Assembly (NCBI RefSeq): GCF_001421885.1
Contig: NZ_LMLH01000012.1
Coordinates: 145,543 to 209,542 of the forward strand
Direction of reading: 5' to 3'
DNA: 64,000 nucleotides
Source of the DNA: Pseudomonas sp. Leaf48
GTDB lineage: Bacteria; Pseudomonadota; Gammaproteobacteria; Pseudomonadales; Pseudomonadaceae
Positions 50,305 to 57,265 of the stretch are shown in pieces. The first letter of the stretch is position 1. Every line of letters starts with the position of its first letter. Below the pieces are notes generated by a model, which made no database searches, was not told the origin of the DNA, and saw only the letters and a program-made list of their open reading frames with translations. The position numbers and the translations under genes are program-made.

Positions 50305-51800
50305 GGGTGCTGATTCGTTCCGACTCGTCGCCAGCCATTGGCAGCGGCCATATCGCTCGTTTGTTGCCGCTGGCCAGAACCCTGCGAAAGCAGGGATCGC
50401 ACGTCGCATTTGCCTGCCGACGGTTGCCGGGGCATCGGCTCGATACCCTGGCGGGCGAAGGCTTCGAAACCTTCGCGCTGCCGGATCGTTATCCCGGTGA
50501 AGACCCGTTGCAGGCCATCGAGTCCATGCTGCCGTGGCAGGCGGATATCGACGCGCTGGCGCTGGTGCTGGAAGGTCATCCGGCGTTCGACTGGATCATC
50601 GTCGATCACTACGGCCTCGACCATCACTGGCAAACGGCGGCTCGCCGCTGGGCACCACGGATCGCAGCGGTGGATGACCTCGCAACCCGCCAGTACCGCG
50701 TCGATCTGCTGCTCAATCAGAACTTGTCTGGCACGCCCCAGGCTTATGCCTCGCTGCTGCCGCCGGACTGCCAGACGCTGTTCGGCCCACGATTTGCCAT
50801 GCTGCGCGAAGAGTTTTGCTGCCCGGCCATCGAGATCAAACCCCGGGCCAGGCGAGTACTGGTGAACTTTGGCGGCTTTGATGCAGCCATGCAGACACAA
50901 CACGCGATGCTGGCGCTGGCGGACTTCCATGAACTGGAGGTCGACTTCGTCGCCGGGGCCGACAACCCCGCCTGGAACCAGATGCAGGCGCTCGCGGCGG
51001 GGCATCCGAACTGGCGCTTGCACAGCTTTGTCAGCGACTTCTACCGCTTGATGACCGAGGCGGACCTGTTTGTCGGCGCCGGTGGCGGTACCAGCTGGGA
51101 ACGGGCAGCGATGGGGTTGCCGACGATCTGCATCGCTGTGTCCAATAATCAGCAAGCCAACGGCGAGGTGATGGCGGCTGCAGGTGCGCACGTCTATCTT
51201 GGCGTTCGCGAGCAGGTCAGCGTCGAGCAGTTGCGTCTGGCTATCGGTTTTGTGGCGGACAATCAGGGCATACGCCAGAGCCTTGCCGATCGTTCACGGC
51301 AATTGGTCGATGGTCGGGGGGCGCAACGGGTGGCGGCAGCCCTGGCTGGAGCAGTTTTGCGCATCCGACCTGCAACCAAAGAGGATGCGCAGTTGTTGTT
51401 CGACGGGCGCAATGCCGAGGCAGTACGGCGCTGGTCGTTGCAAACCGGTGTAGTTGAATGGCAGTCCCATCAAAACTGGCTGGCCGCCAGTTTGAGTAAT
51501 TCCCAGCGCTTGTTGTTGATCGCCGAAAGCGATGACGGCCCAGTGGGTGTGTTGCGTTATGACCTGCACGGTTTTGAAGCCGAAGTCTCGATTTATCTGT
51601 TCGAAGAACGCTTCCGCCTGGGCTGGGGCAGGGCGTTGCTGGCGCGGGGCGAAGACTTCGTGAGCGCCCACTGGCCGCAGCTGCTGGCTATCACTGCGCA
51701 GGTATTGCCGGCCAATCAGCCGTCACTGAAAGTCTTTCGTGAGGCAGGTTTCACTCAGGGTACCTGCCAGTTCACGCGCGTATTGAAGGATCACAAATGA
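50301..51800 (+). CDS. pseG: PseG-PseH fusion: nucleotide-sugar hydrolase plus GNAT N-acetyltransferase
   Basis: 499 residues. Residues about 1-345 are PseG, the GT-B-fold hydrolase that removes UDP from the 2,4-diacetamido sugar: IRSDSSPAIGSGHIARLLPLA, DHYGLDHHWQ and FVGAGGGTSWERAAMGLPTI. Residues about 352-499 are a GNAT acetyltransferase (IRPATKEDAQLLFDGRN...RLGWGRALLARGEDF...NQPSLKVFREAGF), the PseH step that acetylates the 4-amino group before PseG acts. Campylobacter and Helicobacter encode them as separate proteins. It overlaps pseF and pseI by ATGA on both sides. Confidence 0.9.
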   Translation: MRVLIRSDSSPAIGSGHIARLLPLARTLRKQGSHVAFACRRLPGHRLDTLAGEGFETFALPDRYPGEDPLQAIESMLPWQADIDALALVLEGHPAFDWIIVDHYGLDHHWQTAARRWAPRIAAVDDLATRQYRVDLLLNQNLSGTPQAYASLLPPDCQTLFGPRFAMLREEFCCPAIEIKPRARRVLVNFGGFDAAMQTQHAMLALADFHELEVDFVAGADNPAWNQMQALAAGHPNWRLHSFVSDFYRLMTEADLFVGAGGGTSWERAAMGLPTICIAVSNNQQANGEVMAAAGAHVYLGVREQVSVEQLRLAIGFVADNQGIRQSLADRSRQLVDGRGAQRVAAALAGAVLRIRPATKEDAQLLFDGRNAEAVRRWSLQTGVVEWQSHQNWLAASLSNSQRLLLIAESDDGPVGVLRYDLHGFEAEVSIYLFEERFRLGWGRALLARGEDFVSAHWPQLLAITAQVLPANQPSLKVFREAGFTQGTCQFTRVLKDHK

Positions 51801-52849
51801 CTGGTTTCAAGATTGGCAACCGTTGCATCGGGGCCGATGCGCCGCCGTTCATCATCGCTGAAATGAGTGGCAACCATAACCAGTCGCTGGATGTGGCACT
51901 GCAGATTGTCGAAGCCGCGGCCAAGGCCGGTGCGCATGCCTTGAAGCTGCAAACCTACACGGCCGACACCATGACCCTGGACCTGTCCGAGGGCGAGTTC
52001 TTCATTAAGGATCCCAACAGTCTCTGGGCCGGTTCCTCGTTGTACGCGCTGTATGAGAAGGCTCATACGCCATGGGAATGGCATGCGCCAATCTTTGCCC
52101 GGGCCAGGGAACTGGGCATGCTGGCGTTCTCCACGCCATTCGATGACACGGCGGTGGACTTCCTCGAAAGCCTTGAGGTGCCGGCCTACAAGATCGCCAG
52201 TTTCGAGAACACCGACCTGCCGCTGATCCGGCGGGTCGCGGCCACCGGCAAGCCGCTGATTATCTCCACCGGCATGGCCAGCATCGCCGAACTCGACGAA
52301 ACCGTGCGAGCCGCCCGTGAGGCCGGTTGCAGGGATCTGCTGTTGCTCAAGTGCACCAGTACCTATCCGGCAACGCCGGCCAACAGCAACGTGCGTACCA
52401 TCCCGCATTTGCGCCAATTGTTCGGCTGCGAAGTCGGCCTGTCCGATCACTCGATGGGCGTCGGGGTGTCCGTGGCGGCGGTTGCGCTAGGCGCCTCGGT
52501 GATTGAAAAGCACTTCACCCTGGATCGAGCTGCCGGTGGCGTCGACGCCAGTTTCTCCCTGGAGCCGGCCGAACTGGCCAGCCTGGTGATTGAAACCGAG
52601 CGCGCCTGGCAGGCCATGGGCCAGGTGCATTACGGCGTGACCGAGGCCGAACGCAAGTCACTGGTGTACCGGCGTTCGCTGTATGTCACCCGGGACATGG
52701 CGGCCGGCGAGCTGTTTTGCGCCGACAATCTGCGGGCCATTCGCCCGGGCCTGGGGTTGGCTCCCCGGCACGCTGAAAGCCTTATGGGCCGGCGCGCCGG
52801 GCAGGACCTCAAACGCGGTACACCGCTGGATTGGTCATTGGTCGAATAA
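51797..52849 (+). CDS. pseI: PseI, pseudaminic acid synthase
   Basis: 350 residues. It condenses 2,4-diacetamido-2,4,6-trideoxy-L-altrose with phosphoenolpyruvate to give pseudaminic acid. The NeuB-type TIM barrel (about 15-265) has FIIAEMSGNHNQSLDVAL, AHALKLQTYTADTMTL, FSTPFDDTAVDFLE, KIASFENTDLPLI, STGMAS and GLSDHSMG with EKHFTLDR. A C-terminal SAF antifreeze-like domain follows (about 285-345: RRSLYVTRDMAAGELF...NLRAIRPGLG). The length is right for PseI. It starts in an ATGA overlap with pseG. Confidence 0.95.
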   Translation: MTGFKIGNRCIGADAPPFIIAEMSGNHNQSLDVALQIVEAAAKAGAHALKLQTYTADTMTLDLSEGEFFIKDPNSLWAGSSLYALYEKAHTPWEWHAPIFARARELGMLAFSTPFDDTAVDFLESLEVPAYKIASFENTDLPLIRRVAATGKPLIISTGMASIAELDETVRAAREAGCRDLLLLKCTSTYPATPANSNVRTIPHLRQLFGCEVGLSDHSMGVGVSVAAVALGASVIEKHFTLDRAAGGVDASFSLEPAELASLVIETERAWQAMGQVHYGVTEAERKSLVYRRSLYVTRDMAAGELFCADNLRAIRPGLGLAPRHAESLMGRRAGQDLKRGTPLDWSLVE

Positions 52850-53077
52850 CGTCTTGTCGGGCGGATTCGGCAAAATAGAGTGACCTGTGAGTCATTACGC
52901 GCATCTTCACTGTATTGTATTGATCGGGAAGGTGGCGCCTGGCTTCTGTCTGGCCCAGTGATAGCCTTTTATTCTTCCCGTGGTCGCCGCTTCGGGGCGA
53001 CGTATTTCTCTGTTTGTCGGCGCCCCTCGAATCATCACGAGCGGTGGTATTGGGCTGTTTATTATTGGGAAGCCGTA
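52850..53077. other. 228-bp gap between pseI and the KAS III gene
   Basis: The widest gene-free stretch in the island downstream of rfbF. It is more AT-rich than its flanks and holds one hairpin (GTCGCC / GGCGAC around 52984-53002). I found no clean sigma-54 or sigma-28 promoter. An open frame runs through it into the synthase gene but has no credible start. A sigma-70-type promoter for the next gene is possible. Confidence 0.4.
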
Positions 53078-54004
53078 ATGATTGGCATAAAGAGCATTGC
53101 GAGCTACGTTCCTGTAGCCGGCTTGGACAATTACGCACAAGGTGCAAAATTCGACAAGGATGAAGAGTTCATCCTTGGCAAGATCGGTTCGGCCTTCCTG
53201 CCTCGTAAAGGCGAGGGCGAGGAAACTTCGGACCTGTGTGTCGAAGCGGCCAATGCGCTGTTCGCCAACAACCCTGATTTGAAACGTGAAGCCATCGACG
53301 TGCTGATCGTGGTCACCCAGAACGGTGACGAAGAAGGTCTGCCTCACACCGCTGCCATCGTTCAGGACAAGCTGGGCCTGCCAACCAACGTGGCGGCGTT
53401 CGATATTTCCCTGGGCTGCTCCGGCTACGTCTACGGCATCTACGCCATCAAGGGCTTCATGGAAGCCGCGGGCCTGAAGAATGGCTTGCTGATCACTGCC
53501 GATCCGTATTCGAAGATCGTCGACCCGGAAGATCGCAATACCACCATGCTGTTCGGCGATGCCGCCACCGCGACCTGGATGGGCGAAAACGCACCGTGGC
53601 AGCTGGGCAAAGCCAAGTTCGGCACCGACGGTTCCGGCGCGCCGCACCTGAAAGTCAGCGATGGCGTGTTTTTCATGAACGGTCGTCAGGTGTTCAACTT
53701 TGCCTTGCTCAAAGTCCCGGCGCATTTGCATGAACTGCTGGCCGAGGCGCAACTGACGGCTGACGATGTCGATGCCTTCTGCATTCACCAGGGCAGTGCG
53801 GCCATTGTCGATGCCGTGGCACGCCGCTTCGAAGGGGACCCTGCGAAATTCATCAAGGACATGGTCGAGACCGGCAATACGGTGTCGTCGAGCATTCCGT
53901 TGCTGCTGGAAAAGCACGTGCTCGATTCCAGCTGGAAGCGTGTTGCGCTGAGTGGTTTCGGTGTTGGCTTGTCGTGGGGTTCGGCGATTATTTATCGCCC
54001 CTGA
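53078..54004 (+). CDS. 3-oxoacyl-ACP synthase III family protein
   Basis: 308 residues from the ATG at 53078 (MIGIKSIASYVPVAG); the upstream open frame is not coding. It is a thiolase-fold KAS III with the Cys-His-Asn triad: Cys114 in SLGCSGYVYG, His237 in FCIHQGS and Asn267 in ETGNTVSSSIP. FabH proteins start fatty acid chains, but homologues are frequent in flagellin and O-antigen sugar loci, where an acyl group is thought to be made or moved to an amino sugar. No ACP or reductase is adjacent. The acyl donor and acceptor are unknown. Confidence 0.85.
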   Translation: MIGIKSIASYVPVAGLDNYAQGAKFDKDEEFILGKIGSAFLPRKGEGEETSDLCVEAANALFANNPDLKREAIDVLIVVTQNGDEEGLPHTAAIVQDKLGLPTNVAAFDISLGCSGYVYGIYAIKGFMEAAGLKNGLLITADPYSKIVDPEDRNTTMLFGDAATATWMGENAPWQLGKAKFGTDGSGAPHLKVSDGVFFMNGRQVFNFALLKVPAHLHELLAEAQLTADDVDAFCIHQGSAAIVDAVARRFEGDPAKFIKDMVETGNTVSSSIPLLLEKHVLDSSWKRVALSGFGVGLSWGSAIIYRP

Positions 54005-54021
54005 CACGAACTTTGTGGCAT

Positions 54022-54063
54022 AAAAAATAGCGCTCCGGGTGTAACCTTGAGCGCTATTTTTTT
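54022..54063. terminator. Strong terminator hairpin just before maf
   Basis: A 14-bp stem (AAAAAATAGCGCTC / GAGCGCTATTTTTT) with a 13-nt loop and a T-run, working in both directions. It begins 17 bp after the KAS III stop and ends only 20 bp before the maf ATG, leaving no room for a separate promoter, so it probably reduces rather than abolishes maf transcription. Confidence 0.88.
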
Positions 54064-54082
54064 CGTTGGTGCGCGAGGCGAT

Positions 54083-55375
54083 ATGAGCGACAGCTTTGAC
54101 CACAATGCTCAGGTGATAGAGCGACGCTGGCCGGCACTGTTTGCGTGGTTGAGTACCGAACCCGGCATGCAAGAGCAGGCTGAGCTGGTGCAAGGCTTGG
54201 GCTCGACGCTGAGTATTGGCGGTATTCAGCTTACCAGTCGCCATGATCGCACCCGTGAAGCACGACTGCAGGCCGCCAGCTTGCCCCCGGGCAGTTCGGT
54301 GGTGCATGTCTACGGCACAGGGCTGGGTGATTTGCCGACAGTGCTGCTCGAAGGCGCAGACCTTCAGCGTTTGTACGTGCATATCCTCAACGGTGCGATT
54401 TTCATGCTGACGCTACAGTTACTCGATCAGCGGCATTGGCTCGACGACCCGCGCGTCGAATTGAGGTATGCCGGTGATTCGCCGGAAATTTGCCAGCCAT
54501 TTTTTGCCTTGCCTTCCGAGATGCTGCTGGCCGATGACTTCAATGCCAAAATTCGCGACCGCCTGCTCAGTGAAGTGCACCTGACGTTCAATAATCGCGA
54601 GTTCGATCCGCAATCCCCGGAAATTGTCCAGCGGCTGCAAGAGAGTTTCGGGCTCGTCAGTCAGGATGCCGATGTTGCCGAGTTGTTCGCGACATGCCCG
54701 GGGCGGGAGGTCTACGTTATCGCCACCGGGCCTAGCCTTGAGCAGCATTTCGAGCAGCTCAGGGCTGTGCGCGAACAGGTGCCGCGACCGTTGTTCATCA
54801 GTGTCGATACCGCCTACAAACCTCTGCGCGAGCATGGCATCAAACCGGACGTGGTGGTCAGTATCGATCAGCGCATCGGTTTCAGGCATCTGCCGCCCGA
54901 GGACACTGGCGACATCCCGCTGGTCTATCTGCCCTTGAGCGATCCGCGGGTGTTGGCGGCCTGGCAGGGTGCCCGTTATGTCGGGTATTCCGCCAGTCCG
55001 GTCTATGCCGCTTTGCGCCAGCAGGTCAGCCGGGCTGAACTGTATGTCGGCGGCAGTGTGATTCATCCGGCAGTGGACTTGGCGGTGAAGATGGGCGCGC
55101 AGCGGATTACGCTGTTCGGCGCCGACTTTGCGTTCCCCATGAACAAAACCCACGCCGGCTGGAACGATGGCGACCTGGGGCCGGCACTGAGTCAGGCCAG
55201 GTACTGGGTGCTCGACGGCAATGGCGAGCGTGTCAGCACGCAGTTGAATTTTCGCAGTTACCTGTGCGAGCTGGAGCGCTACATTGCCGGGCACCCGCAG
55301 GTACAGTTTTTCAACAGTAGCCGGGCAGGCGCAATGATTGTCGGTACGACGTTCAATCAGGAGTTCGTGCAATGA
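54083..55375 (+). CDS. Maf-family flagellin glycosyltransferase (DUF115, motility accessory factor)
   Basis: 430 residues from the ATG at 54083 behind GAGG. The central MAF_flag10/DUF115 domain (about 205-385) shows EVYVIATGPSLEQHFEQL, PLFISVDTAYKPLREHGIKPDVVVSIDQ, the VGGSVIHPAVDLAVKMGAQRITLFGADFAFP motif and a His/Trp pair in THAGWND. Maf proteins transfer nonulosonic acids (pseudaminic or legionaminic) to Ser/Thr of flagellin before export in Aeromonas, Campylobacter and Magnetospirillum. With a pse cluster upstream and fliC downstream, transfer of Pse to FliC is the natural reading. Confidence 0.87.
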   Translation: MSDSFDHNAQVIERRWPALFAWLSTEPGMQEQAELVQGLGSTLSIGGIQLTSRHDRTREARLQAASLPPGSSVVHVYGTGLGDLPTVLLEGADLQRLYVHILNGAIFMLTLQLLDQRHWLDDPRVELRYAGDSPEICQPFFALPSEMLLADDFNAKIRDRLLSEVHLTFNNREFDPQSPEIVQRLQESFGLVSQDADVAELFATCPGREVYVIATGPSLEQHFEQLRAVREQVPRPLFISVDTAYKPLREHGIKPDVVVSIDQRIGFRHLPPEDTGDIPLVYLPLSDPRVLAAWQGARYVGYSASPVYAALRQQVSRAELYVGGSVIHPAVDLAVKMGAQRITLFGADFAFPMNKTHAGWNDGDLGPALSQARYWVLDGNGERVSTQLNFRSYLCELERYIAGHPQVQFFNSSRAGAMIVGTTFNQEFVQ

Positions 55376-55644
55376 GCGGGTTTGCGCAATGTGTCATTGA
55401 TTGCCGCCAGTGCGCGCAGTTGTTTCGACTTGGGCGTGATGTCGAGGCGGCGCTGAACATGGTCGATATCTTCGAAAACTCGCAGGCGTTGTTCAGTCAA
55501 ACGCCTCAAACGATCCAGCAGCAATGGGCGCAATTGCTCATGTCGATGTTCGCCGCTCAAGAAGCAATGGACTGGCTGGGGCTGGCGGATTCGATGGAGT
55601 ATGAGTTGGTCGATTTGCTGGAAGCGGGGGACGCTCACCTCTGA
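55372..55644 (+). CDS. Small uncharacterised protein coupled to maf
   Basis: 90 residues, starting in an ATGA overlap with maf. It is predicted all-helical and acidic, with three Cys near the N-terminus (CVIDCRQC), then ALNMVDIFENSQALFSQTPQTIQQQW and a C-terminal MDWLGLADSMEYELVDLLEAGD. No signal or membrane segment. I do not know the family. Its size and helical nature are like a small chaperone or adaptor. Position between maf and fliC suggests a role in presenting flagellin to the transferase or in its export, but that is inference. Confidence 0.6.
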   Translation: MSGFAQCVIDCRQCAQLFRLGRDVEAALNMVDIFENSQALFSQTPQTIQQQWAQLLMSMFAAQEAMDWLGLADSMEYELVDLLEAGDAHL

Positions 55645-55786
55645 GCGTTACTCCGTCTGCCGGCGTGATTCATTCGTAATTGTGTTGTGGGCGACTTTCT
55701 GGCGCCATTTTTCTCGCGTGGGTGTCTTGCAAGCCTTTGTTTTCGTAGGGGTGGCAGTGTGATGGCATTTTTTTTCAAAAAAGCCC

Positions 55787-55813
55787 TCAAGCAACCTGCA
55801 ATAGCGACGATAA
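55787..55813 (+). promoter_or_regulatory. Sigma-28 (FliA) promoter of fliC
   Basis: TCAAG at 55787-55791, 14 bp, then GACGATAA at 55806-55813. The pseudomonad FliA consensus is close to TCAAG with GCCGATAA; there is a single mismatch in the -10. A start near 55820 leaves a leader of about 70 nt before the fliC ATG. The rest of the 247-bp gap (55645-55891) holds AT-rich sequence without other recognisable signals. Confidence 0.75.
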
Positions 55814-55891
55814 CTATTACGAAGGTTCTCTAGGCCATACCCGGCGGTTGCCAGGGCCGGAAGCCAGTACCCAACCAACGAGGAATACATC

Positions 55892-56743
55892 ATGCCATTA
55901 GGCGTAAACACTAACGTTGCCTCCCTGAACGTTCAAAAGAACCTGGGCCGTGCATCGGATGCTCTGTCGACCTCCATGACCCGCCTGTCTTCCGGCCTGA
56001 AAATCAACAGCGCTAAAGACGACGCCGCCGGCCTGCAGATCGCTACCCGTATGACCAGCCAGATTCGTGGTCAGACCGTGGCAATCAAGAACGCCAACGA
56101 TGGTATCTCGATGGCTCAGACCGCTGAAGGCGCTCTGCAAGAGACCACCAACATTCTGCAACGTATGCGTGAACTGGCTGTCCAGGCACGTAACGGTACC
56201 AACATCACTGCTGACCGTACCGCAACCAACGCCGAGTTCACTCAGCTGTCCGACGAGCTGACTCGTATTGCCCAGAGCACCAACCTGAACGGCAAAAACC
56301 TTCTGGACGGTTCTGCTAGCGTCATGACCCTGCAAGTGGGTTCCAACACCGGTACCGCCAACCAGATCACTCTGGCTCTGAGCACCAGCTTCGCCGCCTC
56401 CAGCCTGTCCGTAGGTTCGGGTACTACCGTTCTGACTGGTGCTACCAGTGCTGCTGCTTTCGTGGCAATCGACGGCGCAATCACCGCGATCGACAAAGCT
56501 CTGGACACGGTGAACGCCACTCGCGCCAACCTGGGTGCTTCGCAAAACCGTCTGACCAGCACCATCTCCAACCTGCAGAACGTCAACGAAAACGCCAGCG
56601 CTGCACTGGGTCGCGTTCAAGACACCGACTTCGCTGCTGAAACTGCCAGCCTGACCAAACAGCAAACTCTGCAACAAGCTTCCACCGCTGTTCTGGCTCA
56701 AGCCAACCAGTTGCCTTCCGCCGTACTGAAACTGCTTCAGTAA
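55892..56743 (+). CDS. fliC: Flagellin FliC
   Basis: 283 residues. The N-terminal D0/D1 ([19 protein letters not shown]...) and C-terminal D1/D0 ([17 protein letters not shown]...[10 protein letters not shown]) are the conserved filament core. Residues 30-51 correspond to the flg22 region ([17 protein letters not shown] inside it). The variable centre (about 141-186) is short, lacks large D2/D3 domains and is rich in Ser and Thr, like the glycosylated P. syringae flagellin of almost equal length. GAGGA precedes the ATG. Confidence 0.97.
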   Translation: MPLGVNTNVASLNVQKNLGRASDALSTSMTRLSSGLKINSAKDDAAGLQIATRMTSQIRGQTVAIKNANDGISMAQTAEGALQETTNILQRMRELAVQARNGTNITADRTATNAEFTQLSDELTRIAQSTNLNGKNLLDGSASVMTLQVGSNTGTANQITLALSTSFAASSLSVGSGTTVLTGATSAAAFVAIDGAITAIDKALDTVNATRANLGASQNRLTSTISNLQNVNENASAALGRVQDTDFAAETASLTKQQTLQQASTAVLAQANQLPSAVLKLLQ

Positions 56744-56757
56744 TTCGGTTGAGTTTT

Positions 56758-56795
56758 AGCGGGGGAGTGCGCCAGTCGCGCTCTCTCGCTTTTTG
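56758..56795 (+). terminator. Terminator after fliC
   Basis: A stem formed by AGCGGGGGAGTGCG and CGCGCTCTCTCGCT (with G-U pairs), then TTTTTG. It begins 15 bp after the fliC stop and would separate abundant fliC mRNA from flaG-fliD. Confidence 0.7.
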
Positions 56796-56813
56796 CTTCA
56801 TGAGGTGATGGAT

Positions 56814-57182
56814 ATGGACATGAGCGTCAAGCTGAACTTGTCTTACCTGGCCGCTCAACCGTCAAATACGGCTTCTGCTCAGCCGGCTGGCGTCACTCGT
56901 AGCGACAGCAGCACCGAACGCGATAGCGTCAAGTCAGTGGCTGCAAGAGATGACTCGGATCCCGAGAAGCTTAAACTGGCCGTGCAAGAGATCGAGAAAT
57001 TCGTTCAGTCGATCAAGCGCAATCTGGAGTTCTCGATCGATGAGGCTTCCGGCACAGTTGTGGTGAAAGTGATCGCCTCGGAGTCCGGTGAAGTGGTGCG
57101 CCAGATTCCTTGCGAAGAAGCCCTGAAACTGGCGGAAAGTTTGACGACGGCAAGCAACGTGCTGTTTGAAGCAAAAGCCTGA
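56814..57182 (+). CDS. flaG: FlaG family protein
   Basis: 122 residues from the ATG at 56814 with GAGG 8 bp upstream; earlier in-frame ATG at 56808 is possible. A Ser/Thr/Ala-rich N-terminal part is followed by the FlaG domain (about 50-120): AVQEIEKFVQSIKRNLEFSIDEASGTVVVKVIASESGEVVRQIP and a C-terminal helix. FlaG influences filament length in pseudomonads and Campylobacter. It lies between fliC and fliD as usual. Confidence 0.92.
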   Translation: MDMSVKLNLSYLAAQPSNTASAQPAGVTRSDSSTERDSVKSVAARDDSDPEKLKLAVQEIEKFVQSIKRNLEFSIDEASGTVVVKVIASESGEVVRQIPCEEALKLAESLTTASNVLFEAKA

Positions 57183-57265
57183 CAGCTGGCATGAATCGTG
57201 TTTGTACGTTGATGTGACGGCGTGACCGGTCAAAAGACCGGCAGCAGACATAAAGGGGAATGTGC

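Noticed and set aside
52907..54382. 491-codon minus-strand open frame across the KAS III gene
   Set aside because: Crosses a terminator and the KAS III gene with its full catalytic triad on the other strand.
57183..57265. Sigma-54 promoter before fliD
   Set aside because: TGGCATG is followed by GT instead of GC at the required 10-bp distance, so the -12 element is missing.
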